Assembly: GCA_964613035.1 (NCBI GenBank)
Contig: CAZTFQ010000002.1
Span: forward strand, 62,001 to 126,000
Length of the DNA: 64,000 nt
Reading direction: 5' to 3'
Source of the DNA: CAVIQK01 sp964613035
GTDB taxonomy: Bacteria > Bacillota > Clostridia > Christensenellales > DTU072
The position numbers and the translations under genes are program-made. The notes beneath the pieces are model-generated. The model was not told the origin of the DNA. It saw nothing but the letters and a program-made list of their open reading frames with translations, and did not search any database. How positions within the stretch are numbered: position 1 is the first letter of the stretch; every line of letters begins with the position of its first letter. Shown here piece after piece: positions 44,301 to 51,536 of this stretch.

Positions 44301-45579
44301 CTTCGTCGTTTTTATAAAACATTATCTCCGCCATACCGAAGGACTTGTCGGAGAATGCCGCTTCCATTGCCTCGTCGGCGTCGGCTACGCCGTAGTACCA
44401 GGTCATGAGGCAGCTAAAGTCGGTCTCGTCTATTTCGTCGGGGGTGCCCATGATGCGTTTTACGTCGGAGATAGACGACTCGAAGTCGATTCTTCCCAGT
44501 CTGAACGTCGTGCCGCTCAACACGACTCCCAGTACGATGGCGACGATGATGACCACCGCCGCGGCGGCGGAGACTATGGCGGCTAACTTCTTGTGCGTTT
44601 TGACGAAGTCCGCCGCGGTGTGAAGTTGCTCGTTGTTTTTGATGAAGTTTTCCGTAGCGATGACGGGCTTACTGTATCTGATATCGTTGACGACGTTGTG
44701 ACCGACGCCTACGCGACGACCGCAGTGGGTACAGAACTTGGCTCCTGCGGGGATCTTGGCTTTACAATCGGGGCAGGAGATGACCACCTCGGCTCCCGAT
44801 TTGTTGATATCGTAGCCGCAATGAGGACAGAATCTCCCCTCTATGGTCGCGCCGCATCTTGGACAGACGTGAGAAGAGGGCTCCGAGGGACTCTCGTAAG
44901 ACGTATCTTCCTCTATGTACGGTTGCTCGTAGGCGGGTTGAGAAGCATAGGAAGATTGCTCCTTGTATCTATAGGGCTCTTCCTCGGCGACGGGGCGCGA
45001 ATCTAAAACGGGTTGCTCTTCTACGACGGGACGTTGTTCAAAAACGGGTTGCGCGTCGACAATCGGCTGTTGTTCTGCGACGGGCTGAGCGTCTTGAACG
45101 GGTAGCGGCGATTGAACGGCTTGAGTCTCCGAGACGGGTTGTTCCGCCTGATGAGGTTGTTCCGCCTGATGAGGTTGTTCCGCCGATAGAGGTTGCTCCG
45201 CTATCGGTTGCTCGGCGACTTGCTCGGGTATAACGGGCTCGGGGGTAGGAGAGATTGAGACAGGCTCAGCTACGACTTCTGCGGGGATATCGGAAGCGGG
45301 CGCCTCCGCGGGAGAGGCTTCCGTATCGCGGATATTATCCGTTAACAAGTCGGATTTCTCGGGATCGGGGACGGATTCTTCTCGGACGGACTCTTCTTCT
45401 ACGACGGGAGAAGAGGGGACCGGAATATCGGGTGCGTGATATCGAGGCTCGGGGTCCGGTTCCGGGTCGGGCTCGGAGTGCCTGAAGCTACTCTGCGTAA
45501 AAAGTTTGTGACATTGGTCGCATTGGTAGACGGAAGGTAAGAGCTCGGTAAGCTCTCCGCCGCAATTAGGGCATTTCAT
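41362..45579 (-). CDS. Zinc-ribbon membrane protein with BspA-type leucine-rich repeats
   Basis: 1405 residues. In order: a zinc ribbon (CPNCGGEL...CDQC, residues 3-24); a Pro/Glu/Gln-rich disordered stretch (about 35-230) with tandem AEQPHQ-type units; two more double-Cys ribbons (CPRCGATIEGRFCPHCG, about 237, and CPDCKAKIPAGAKFCTHCG, about 268); one membrane segment (about 333-355); a short Asp/Glu-rich region; then some 800 residues of LRR_5/BspA repeats of the form VTSIGDYAFSGCSGLTSITIP, some separated by SSQDGILYNKNKTEF linkers. The N-terminus should be inside and the repeats outside, suggesting a surface receptor or adhesin. The repeat-coding DNA is more AT-rich than the rest, suggesting repeat expansion or separate origin. 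The SD is AAGGAG. Confidence 0.9.
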   Translation of the reverse strand: MKCPNCGGELTELLPSVYQCDQCHKLFTQSSFRHSEPDPEPDPEPRYHAPDIPVPSSPVVEEESVREESVPDPEKSDLLTDNIRDTEASPAEAPASDIPAEVVAEPVSISPTPEPVIPEQVAEQPIAEQPLSAEQPHQAEQPHQAEQPVSETQAVQSPLPVQDAQPVAEQQPIVDAQPVFEQRPVVEEQPVLDSRPVAEEEPYRYKEQSSYASQPAYEQPYIEEDTSYESPSEPSSHVCPRCGATIEGRFCPHCGYDINKSGAEVVISCPDCKAKIPAGAKFCTHCGRRVGVGHNVVNDIRYSKPVIATENFIKNNEQLHTAADFVKTHKKLAAIVSAAAAVVIIVAIVLGVVLSGTTFRLGRIDFESSISDVKRIMGTPDEIDETDFSCLMTWYYGVADADEAMEAAFSDKSFGMAEIMFYKNDEEELLSYVYYSPDCLEDDEEEKTVLEKDSFYQYGDKDISDCWYRVDFKHGGFYKALLNNNSVDLTRPGTHTVVITDKYGFHEASVTVIEGNSPSYEKELKKSLLNNEDLEIEKNNGAFMLTGVKNKSLSNITIPEGVTGIGENAFKSCTNLISITIPESLSYINNNVFSDCNKLNYIKVSEDNLYYSSQTGILYNKNKTEFIHVPKNIQSTVTIPDSITNIADYSFSGCGSLTSITIPDSVTSIGNSAFLNCRGLVNITIPDSVTSIGDSAFEGCSGLTSISIPFVGRSKNGTSNTHFGYIFGASSHNDNDDYVPSSLKNVIITGNSLIDDNSFFGCSGLSYITVSENNPNYSSQDGILYNKNKTEFILVPINIQGHITIPDSITSIGSNTFSGRGLTSITIPDNVTSIDHDAFWDCWNLVEVYNLSSLDISAGSVDNGHVGYYALDVYTSLDTPSKLSTTLDGYVIHTDGDEKTLIEYTGNETGLTIPEGITRINDYAFYENIKITSVVIPGNVTSIGHAAFDGCSGLTSITIPNSVTSIGNHAFDGCSGLTSVTIGNGVTKIGYCAFKDCTRLTAVYITDIAKWCGFDFSTEYAQIANPLYYAHNLYLNNELVTDLIVPDGVTSIGKEVFYGYSRLNSVTIPDSVTNIAHSAFRDCSGLTSITVSEDNPNYSSQDGILYNKDKTEFICIPDNIQGSVTIPDGITSIGNSAFASCRGLTSITIPDSVTSIGDYAFINCSGLTSITIGKGVTFIYSYAFMHCSGLTDITIPDNVTSIGYSVFSDCNRLTSITIPDGIRIYKDCFDNTAWYNNQPNGVVYISKIAYEYKGTMPENTSITLKDDTLAIADYAFSGCSSLTSITIPNSVTSIGDYAFSSCSELSNITVGNGVASIGSDAFYNCRGLTSITIPDSVTSIGDYAFNGCDNLSSLEFEDPTGWYYTTNQDNCINKTGGTSINLSNSNNNASMFRSYYHRSYYYYKA

Positions 45580-45729
45580 ATTTGTCCTTTCTCCTTTTTG
45601 AGCGAAGTCGAGATTTACACGGGTTGTTTTGCGTGCAGTTTCGCTCGATTGTATTGTCGTGGCAGACGGTCGAGGAGCGGAAGTGCCAAAACGGCGAAAA
45701 ATATCCTCGGCAGTAGCCTTGACGACTTT

Positions 45730-45758
45730 ATTGTACGCCTATCGGGGCGAGTTGTCAA
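45730..45758 (-). promoter_or_regulatory. Promoter of the leucine-rich-repeat gene
   Basis: Minus strand TTGACA (45758-45753), 17-nt spacer, TACAAT (45735-45730). It leaves a long 5' UTR of roughly 145 nt before the ATG at 45579. Nothing else recognisable lies in 45580-45862. Confidence 0.65.
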
Positions 45759-45862
45759 GACGGGGAGGGGAGTTTTTCTCACGCGCACGCGCGAGCGTTA
45801 TTTATTAGGAAGGGGCGAAAAAACTTTTACTATAATTTACCTGAATTTAATCTTAAAATCAG

Positions 45863-45891
45863 TTGCGCTAATTTCGTTTATCCTATATAAT
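45863..45891 (+). promoter_or_regulatory. Uracil permease promoter
   Basis: TTGCGC (45863-45868), 17-nt spacer, TATAAT (45886-45891). The transcript would begin near 45898, just ahead of the leader ORF SD. Confidence 0.65.
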
Positions 45892-45917
45892 ACCCTCAAA
45901 CCGCAAGGAGAAAGAAG

Positions 45918-45989
45918 ATGAAAGGAATTGGCTTAAATATTAAAATAGGACAAAATAATCCCGTCATCATTCTTTTTTCAATTAAATAA
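45918..45989 (+). CDS. Leader peptide of the uracil permease attenuator (23 residues)
   Basis: A short ORF with a strong AAGGAG SD (45905-45910) 7 nt upstream of its ATG, encoding MKGIGLNIKIGQ then NNPVIILFSIK. Its last codons cross a run of six T (45973-45978), and its stop codon (45987-45989) ends 9 nt before the terminator stem. A ribosome at the stop would cover the 5' arm of the terminator. It is judged regulatory because of this geometry; the peptide sequence itself has no recognisable domain. Confidence 0.6.
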   Translation: MKGIGLNIKIGQNNPVIILFSIK

Positions 45990-45998
45990 AAACCATTG

Positions 45999-46027
45999 GG
46001 GACTAATTATTTAGTCCCTATTTTTTT
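45999..46027 (+). terminator. Attenuator terminator upstream of the uracil permease
   Basis: GGGACTAA (45999-46006), loop TTAT, TTAGTCCC (46011-46018), then TATTTTTTT. It lies between the leader ORF and the permease ATG (46051), so permease expression requires readthrough. Confidence 0.85.
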
Positions 46028-46050
46028 GGAAAAAACTGGAGGTAATACTA

Positions 46051-47631
46051 ATGGAAAAGAACAAATCTCTTATCTATGACGTACACGAGAAACCCCCGTT
46101 CGGGAAAATGCTCGTGTTTGCGTTCCAACAGATGATCGCTATCATGGCGGCAACTCTTCTGGTGCCGATCATCGTATCCAACACTGCGATCACGATCGAA
46201 GTAGACGGACTGAAATACGTATCTTATCTTACTTGCGATCCCGCGGCGGCACTTTTCGGAGCGGGCGCCGGTACACTCGTATACTTACTCTTCACCAAGT
46301 TTAAGAGCCCTGTCTTCCTCGGATCGTCGTTCACGTTCCTCGGCGCGCTTTGTGCCGCGGCAACAGCCAACTTCGGTTACTGGGGACTCATCATCGGTGT
46401 GGCTTTCGCCGCTCTCGTATACGTAGTCATCGCTCTTATCATTAAGCTGGTCGGCTCGGGCTGGATTAAGAAGCTCCTTCCCCACGTCATCATCGGACCT
46501 ATCCTCGCCATCATCGGACTTTCTCTGTCCGGCACCGCGGGTAGCTGGATGATGCAGAACGGCGGCAACGATTACGGTCTCTGGTACGTAGCGGTAGGTC
46601 TCTTCACCTTCGTCGCAATCGTAGTAGCTTCCGTCAAAGGAAAAGGTATGGTCAAACAGATCCCCTTCATCGTCGGTATCGGCGCGGGTCTCGTCGTGGC
46701 TATGATAATAACCGGATTCGGTTACATCAACGACAGCGCGTTCTGTATGGGTATGAGAATAGTCGACTTCAGTCCTATCGTCAACTGCTTCAGCCCCATC
46801 AGATTCCAGAGCTTCTTCGATTATCCTAAGTTCACCTTCCTCGAAGGCATCCTCCAAAAGGGTCTCGAGTACAACGCTTACGACGAAGCCGGACAGCTCG
46901 TCGGAACTATCACTAAAGACTTCCTTCTTGACGGCGCGGCAATCGGTAACCTGGCAATACTGTTCATTCCTATCGCGGTAGTCGAGTTGGCTCAGCACAT
47001 CTCCGACCACGAGAACCTCTCCAACATCGTAGGCAGAGAACTCCTCGAGGATCCGGGTCTCCACAGAACGCTCCTCGGCGACGGTATCGGTTCCGCAGTA
47101 GGCGCTTTCTTCGGCGGCGCAGCCAACACCACTTACGGCGAGTCCATCAGCTGTGTGGCTCTCTCCAAGAACGCTTCCACGATGACCATCCTTACCACGG
47201 CGGTTATGTGTATGCTGGTCTCCTTCGTCTCGCCCTTCGTCGCAATCATCAATATGGTACCTAAATGCGTAATGGGCGGCGCCTGTATCGCAATGTACGG
47301 CTTCATCTCCGTCAGCGGTCTCCAGATGCTCAAGGACGTCGACCTCAGCGACAACCGCAACCTCTATCCCGTCGCGGCTATCCTCGTCATCGGTATCGGC
47401 GGCGTGACCCTCGACTTCGGTAAAAACGCCCTCAGCGGTCAGCCTGTAGTCCAAATCACCGCTCTGGCTCTTGCCCTGATAGTAGGTATCGTAGTCAACT
47501 TCATCACCCACAGCGGCAAGAATGCAGACAACGAAGAAAACAAAGACGACAATCAGGTTATCGAAGAGAAGCAAGAAGAAGTCGTAGAAGAAGTCGCTTC
47601 CGCTCAAGAGAGCGTAGTAGAAGAAGCGTAA
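46051..47631 (+). CDS. Uracil/xanthine permease, NCS2 family
   Basis: A nucleobase:cation symporter with 12-14 hydrophobic segments, 526 residues, longer than the usual 430 or so. The typical segment PPFGKMLVFAFQQMIAIMAATLLVPI starts the protein in two parts, and the binding-site region GGAANTTYGESISCVALS is clear. Extra length comes from a loop after about residue 245 and an acidic tail (EENKDDNQ...EEVVEEVAS). Position directly upstream of upp favours uracil (uraA/pyrP role) over xanthine. An ACTGGAGG SD is present. Confidence 0.88.
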   Translation: MEKNKSLIYDVHEKPPFGKMLVFAFQQMIAIMAATLLVPIIVSNTAITIEVDGLKYVSYLTCDPAAALFGAGAGTLVYLLFTKFKSPVFLGSSFTFLGALCAAATANFGYWGLIIGVAFAALVYVVIALIIKLVGSGWIKKLLPHVIIGPILAIIGLSLSGTAGSWMMQNGGNDYGLWYVAVGLFTFVAIVVASVKGKGMVKQIPFIVGIGAGLVVAMIITGFGYINDSAFCMGMRIVDFSPIVNCFSPIRFQSFFDYPKFTFLEGILQKGLEYNAYDEAGQLVGTITKDFLLDGAAIGNLAILFIPIAVVELAQHISDHENLSNIVGRELLEDPGLHRTLLGDGIGSAVGAFFGGAANTTYGESISCVALSKNASTMTILTTAVMCMLVSFVSPFVAIINMVPKCVMGGACIAMYGFISVSGLQMLKDVDLSDNRNLYPVAAILVIGIGGVTLDFGKNALSGQPVVQITALALALIVGIVVNFITHSGKNADNEENKDDNQVIEEKQEEVVEEVASAQESVVEEA

Positions 47632-47725
47632 TAGTTAAGTAAGACGGTTCCGTCGGGGATAATTCCTTCGACGGAATTGTTCTATAAAAACAGTCTTTTT
47701 TAGACAAACAAAAGTAGAGGTTAAT

Positions 47726-48367
47726 ATGCAAGATTATATGAAAAACGTACATCTTCTGGATCATCCGTTGATTGCTCACAAGATAACGCACCTGTGCGAC
47801 GTCACGACCAACACGAAAGAATTCAGAGAGATTGTTTCGGAGATAGCGATGCTGATGGGATACGAGGCGTTTAGAGACCTCCCCACGACGGATATCGAGA
47901 TACAGGCACCGTTGTCCAAGTTTGCTTCGCCGGTCATCACCGAGCCTATCGCGATAGTTCCGATTCTGAGAGCGGGACTGGGAATGGTGGACGGTTTGAC
48001 TGCGCTCTTCCCGACCGCAAAAATCGGTCACATAGGACTATATCGCGACGAAGAGACTCTTCTTCCTCACGAGTATTACTGTAAGCTACCTAAGGATTGC
48101 ATAGACGGCACCTGCATCGTGGTCGACCCGGCGTTGGCTACGGGCGGAAGCGCGGCTGCGGCAATCGATTTCATTAAAGAAAGGGGCTATAAGAAGATCA
48201 AACTTCTCTCGCTGATAGCCGCTCCCGAGGGAATTAAAAAGGTTGCTACCGCTCATCCCGACGTACAGATATTCGTCGCGCATTATGCGGACGCGCCTCT
48301 TAACGAGCACGGTTATATAGTCACCGCTTTCGGCGACGCAGGGGATCGTATTTTCGGTACGAAATAA
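47726..48367 (+). CDS. upp: Uracil phosphoribosyltransferase, copy 1
   Basis: Makes UMP from uracil and PRPP (salvage). It has 213 residues, normal length. The motifs VPILRAGLGMVDGL, PHEYYCKLP and the PRPP loop VVDPALATGGSAAAAIDFI are present, as is the C-terminal uracil-binding GDAGDRIFGTK. It follows the permease by 94 nt, with a GAGG SD. The gap holds a hairpin (TTCCGTCG 47648-47655, CGACGGAA 47669-47676) that may act as a weak terminator or processing site. Confidence 0.95.
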   Translation: MQDYMKNVHLLDHPLIAHKITHLCDVTTNTKEFREIVSEIAMLMGYEAFRDLPTTDIEIQAPLSKFASPVITEPIAIVPILRAGLGMVDGLTALFPTAKIGHIGLYRDEETLLPHEYYCKLPKDCIDGTCIVVDPALATGGSAAAAIDFIKERGYKKIKLLSLIAAPEGIKKVATAHPDVQIFVAHYADAPLNEHGYIVTAFGDAGDRIFGTK

Positions 48368-48370
48368 GAA

Positions 48371-48394
48371 AAGAGGACCGTAAAAGGTCCTCTT
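48371..48394. terminator. Bidirectional terminator between upp copy 1 and the DUF523 gene
   Basis: AAGAGGACC (48371-48379) pairs with GGTCCTCTT (48386-48394), with short T/A runs on both sides. Confidence 0.75.
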
Positions 48395-48413
48395 GATTAT
48401 AGACAAACAACAA

Positions 48414-48833
48414 TTATAGGTCGTTCTCCGTAAGTACGGTGAAGCCCGCTTCGAGGAGCTTTTTTACGGTGATGCCGTTGCCCTCGGTTTTATTACCCGA
48501 GAAGGTCCCGTCGTAGACGATGCCTTTTCCGCAAGAGGGGCTGTTGGACTTCATCACGCAGTAGTCGACGTTGTTGGCTCGAGCGATAGCGACGGCAAGG
48601 TCCGCGCCGCGGGTATATTCCTCCGTAACGTCCGTGCCGACGTCCGACAATATTTTGTCGCCGACGATTTCCGCGGGGTGACGAGGGGTATGAAGACCGC
48701 CGAGTTGCTCGGGGCATACGGGGATAAGGACGGCGTCTCGAGCGAGGTCCGCGACCTTTGAGTTGTAACAATTATCGCCTTTGTAACGGCAATCGTTGCC
48801 GTAGAGGCAACCGCTGACAAGTATTTTTTTCAT
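48414..48833 (-). CDS. DUF523 family protein
   Basis: About 139 residues from the ATG at 48833. The GGAG SD is well placed for it; the ATG at 48839 is too close. Family pattern: ILVSGCLYGNDCRYKG at the start, VCPEQLGGLHTPRHPAEI, and MKSNSPSCGKGIVYDGTF. The conserved Cys residues suggest metal or cluster binding; the function is not established. It is inserted in the opposite direction between the two upp genes. Confidence 0.9.
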   Translation of the reverse strand: MKKILVSGCLYGNDCRYKGDNCYNSKVADLARDAVLIPVCPEQLGGLHTPRHPAEIVGDKILSDVGTDVTEEYTRGADLAVAIARANNVDYCVMKSNSPSCGKGIVYDGTFSGNKTEGNGITVKKLLEAGFTVLTENDL

Positions 48834-48858
48834 AAGCATCTCCGCAATTATCGTAACA

Positions 48859-48898
48859 TATAATGCGGATTAAATCAAACGAAACGGACCACGGTCCG
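48859..48898 (+). promoter_or_regulatory. Putative promoter and leader hairpin of upp copy 2
   Basis: TATAAT at 48859-48864 has no clear -35. Downstream is the inverted repeat CGGACC (48885-48890) and GGTCCG (48893-48898), which could be an operator or a 5' UTR hairpin. Confidence 0.4.
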
Positions 48899-48922
48899 AA
48901 AAAGAAAAAAGAGGAAATATAA

Positions 48923-49561
48923 ATGAAAAATTATTCTAACGTACACATTCTGGATCATCCGCTCATCAGACACAAAGTCGCCATTATAAGAGACAAGAAC
49001 ACTTCCACGAAGCAGTTCCGTGAAGTTATAGAAGAGATTGCCACGCTCATGGCGTACGAAGCCTTCAAAGAGGTCCCCACTCAGCAGATAGTGGTCGAGA
49101 CTCCTCTCGAAAAGGTCGAGCAAACCGTCGTTAAAGAAAACTCCATAGCCATCGTTCCGATTCTTAGAGCGGGACTGGGGATGGTCAGCGGACTGTTGTC
49201 TCTCTTCCCCGCAGCCAAAGTCGGTCACATCGGAATGTATAGAGACGAGGAGACGATGGAGCCTCACGAGTACTACTGCAAGCTGCCTTCCGGCATAGAA
49301 GAAAAAGTCGTCATGGTAGTAGACCCTATGCTCGCCACGGGCGGTTCTGCCAACGACGCCATCGACCTTTTGAAAAAACGCGGCTGCAAAAAGATCAAAC
49401 TTATGTCGATAATCGGCGCTCCCGAGGGAGTTGAAGCCGTTGCGGAAAAGCACCCCGACGTAGAGGTCTACGTATCCACCCTTGACAGATGTCTTAACGA
49501 GAATTGTTACATTCTGCCCGGTCTGGGGGATGCGGGGGATCGTCTGTTCGGCACCAAATAA
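48923..49561 (+). CDS. upp: Uracil phosphoribosyltransferase, copy 2
   Basis: 212 residues and clearly homologous to copy 1 along its whole length. All active-site motifs are intact: VPILRAGLGMVSGL, PHEYYCKLP, VVDPMLATGGSANDAIDLL and the end GDAGDRLFGTK. Codons and composition match its neighbours. It has a GAGG SD and its own putative promoter, so it may be expressed separately from the permease-upp unit. A structured repeat begins 4 nt after its stop. Confidence 0.94.
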   Translation: MKNYSNVHILDHPLIRHKVAIIRDKNTSTKQFREVIEEIATLMAYEAFKEVPTQQIVVETPLEKVEQTVVKENSIAIVPILRAGLGMVSGLLSLFPAAKVGHIGMYRDEETMEPHEYYCKLPSGIEEKVVMVVDPMLATGGSANDAIDLLKKRGCKKIKLMSIIGAPEGVEAVAEKHPDVEVYVSTLDRCLNENCYILPGLGDAGDRLFGTK

Positions 49562-49565
49562 TTTC

Positions 49566-49961
49566 TTTTCGATTATCTCGGCGCGTCTAGTGCGTTAAGG
49601 TGCGTTACTCACCGCTCGAGTACGATTAAGTACACGTCGCGGCTGCGTTACTCCCTTGCCTTCTATACGCACCAATCTAATCGAAAATAATTATCTAGTA
49701 AAACAAAAAAGACATCCTTGCGATGTCTTTTTTAGCGCAGGCGGATGCCGTAAGCTAAAGTCGCATAGCGACAGTAAATAAAGGCATCCTAGCCGAGCAG
49801 TACACTTCACTCGGAACATTCCGCGCCTGCCTCGTCTGACGCCCAATCTAATCGAAAATACCTAGTATTAAAGAACCGAAACTAAATCAAAAATCGGCAC
49901 AAGCCTTAGCCGCGTTATAGCGGCGGCATAAAAGCCGTCAACGTCGAGTAAGTCGAGCAGG
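49566..49961 (-). repeat. Structured intergenic repeat, locus 2 (modules A2 and B2 plus tail)
   Basis: Homologous to locus 1 in reverse orientation, including the shared segment ACCTAGTATTAAAGAACC. The tail runs from TTTTCGATTA (49566-49575). Module B2: GGATGCC (49743-49749) pairs with GGCATCC (49783-49789), extended past a 2-nt bulge by GGC/GCC. The inner hairpin is GTCGC-ATA-GCGAC (49760-49772) and the terminator hairpin is 49705-49733. Module A2 is degenerate: inner GCCGC-GTTATA-GCGGC (49909-49924), but its terminator hairpin is lost. With 49962-50069 (a weak promoter, TTGACG then TAAACT) it fills the 508-bp gap before the ATPase gene. Confidence 0.82.
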
Positions 49962-50069
49962 TTTATCCTTATAAAACGACACAAAGTTTTGGATTGTATT
50001 CCAAAAAGTGTTGACGTTTTGAAAGTTTTTGGATAAACTCTATTTAAGAATAAAATAAGAGAGTGTCTT

Positions 50070-51275
50070 ATGCGTCTAAAAAGAAAAGAATATTTAGATA
50101 AGTTAATCGCGTTAAAAGATAAAAAGATTATAAAAATTATAACCGGTGTTAGAAGATGCGGAAAATCAACTTTGATGGGGATTTATAAAGATTATTTACT
50201 TGAAAACGGCGTTGAAGAAAAAAATTTAATTTCAATTAATTTTGAAGATTATGATTTTTATGATTTGAGAGATCCGCGCAAACTGCATACTTACATTAAA
50301 GAAAAATTGGATGACAAAAAACAAAACTATATTTTTCTTGATGAAATCCAGCACGTAGAAGACTTTCCGAGAGTTGTAGATAGTTTGTTTATTAAAAATA
50401 ATGTAGATATTTACATCACCGGCTCCAATGCTTATATGTTATCCAGTGAAATTGCAACGCTAATTTCCGGTAGGTACATTGAAATTTCAATGTTGCCGTT
50501 GTCTTTCGCCGAATTTGTCGAGTCGACCGGGGATAAAAAAGAACTTGCGAGAAAATATATTGATTATATTCAAAATAGTTCTTTTCCGTATACTTTGGAA
50601 TTAAGGGACCAAATAAATGAAATAAAACCGTATCTTGACGGAATTTATAATACGGTTGTTGTAAAAGATATTGCATCGAGAAAGAAAATAGCAAACATTT
50701 CTATGTTGGAAAGTGTTACAAGATTTATGTTTGACAATATCGGTAACGCGCTTTCTATGAAAAAGATTGCCGATACGATGACTTCCGATGGCAGAAAAAT
50801 CGATGTGAAAACGGTTGAGAAATTCATATCCGGACTAACCGAAAGTTTTGTTTTGTATAAAGCAAATCGTTATAATGTAAAAGGTAAACAATATCTAAAA
50901 ACGCTTGAAAAATATTACGTTGTAGATATCGGACTTAGATATATGCTTCTCGGCACTCGATCCACCGATGTCGGACATATTTTGGAAAACGTTGTGTATT
51001 TGGAACTTTTGCGTAGAGGGTATGACGTGTATGTTGGCAAAGTCGACGATACAGAAGTCGATTTTGTTGCAATGGATAATAAAAAAACAATGTATTTTCA
51101 AGTTTCGGCAACCGTTAGAGATGAAAAAACTTTGGAAAGAGAACTAAGACCGCTTCAAAGCATAAACGATCACTATCCGAAGTTTATCTTAACGTTAGAC
51201 GAAGACCCCGAAACCGATTTTGACGGAATAAGAAAAGTAAATGCTCTTGACTGGTTGCTGGGTGAAGTTGAGTAA
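50070..51275 (+). CDS. AAA-family ATPase with DUF4143 domain
   Basis: 401 residues. The P-loop GVRRCGKSTLM is near residue 27, with Walker B NYIFLDEIQHV (about residue 90) and sensor ITGSNAYMLSSEIATLISGR. The C-terminal DUF4143 region (about 200-400) includes KYYVVDIGLRYMLLG and the nuclease-like segment VDFVAMDNKKTMYFQVS. The function of this large family is unknown; it is common in variable regions. Codon use is much more AT-rich than its neighbours, and the gene is flanked by two structured repeats. Both point to acquisition by transfer or recombination. Confidence 0.9.
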   Translation: MRLKRKEYLDKLIALKDKKIIKIITGVRRCGKSTLMGIYKDYLLENGVEEKNLISINFEDYDFYDLRDPRKLHTYIKEKLDDKKQNYIFLDEIQHVEDFPRVVDSLFIKNNVDIYITGSNAYMLSSEIATLISGRYIEISMLPLSFAEFVESTGDKKELARKYIDYIQNSSFPYTLELRDQINEIKPYLDGIYNTVVVKDIASRKKIANISMLESVTRFMFDNIGNALSMKKIADTMTSDGRKIDVKTVEKFISGLTESFVLYKANRYNVKGKQYLKTLEKYYVVDIGLRYMLLGTRSTDVGHILENVVYLELLRRGYDVYVGKVDDTEVDFVAMDNKKTMYFQVSATVRDEKTLERELRPLQSINDHYPKFILTLDEDPETDFDGIRKVNALDWLLGEVE

Positions 51276-51301
51276 ATTTAATGATATGCAACTTAAAAAC
51301 A

Positions 51302-51536
51302 GGCGGACGTTGCAACCTAAGACCGCGTAGGCGGTAGTAAACAGCGCCGTCCTGGCCGAGCAGTCTGACGCCCAATCTAATCGAAAATCAACCATTAATT
51401 AAATCAAAAACAAACCAAAAAGCACGTCCTTTAACGGATGTGCTTTTTAGCGCAGACGGGCTGTGTAAACACCAGTCGCGGAGCGACGTTGTACAAAACA
51501 GCCAACGTCGAGCATTCAACGTCGAGTAGGTCGAGC
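51302..51536 (-). repeat. Structured intergenic repeat, locus 3 (modules A3 and B3)
   Basis: Module A3: GGCTGT (51459-51464) pairs with ACAGCC (51498-51503), extended past a TT bulge by GACG/CGTC. The inner hairpin is GTCGC-GGA-GCGAC (51475-51487) and the terminator hairpin is 51417-51448. Module B3: GGACG (51305-51309) pairs with CGTCC (51348-51352), inner ACCGC-GTAG-GCGGT (51322-51335). The 120-bp tail of loci 1 and 2 is missing. The right end runs into plsY and supplies its stop codon. Confidence 0.82.

Noticed and set aside
45598..45921. 107-codon plus ORF upstream of the uracil permease
   Set aside because: It crosses two promoters and has no SD or recognisable domain. The 23-codon leader ORF in another frame explains the region better.
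46285..47607. 440-codon minus ORF antisense to the permease
   Set aside because: Very Asp/Glu/Val-rich shadow of a hydrophobic gene; no start signals.
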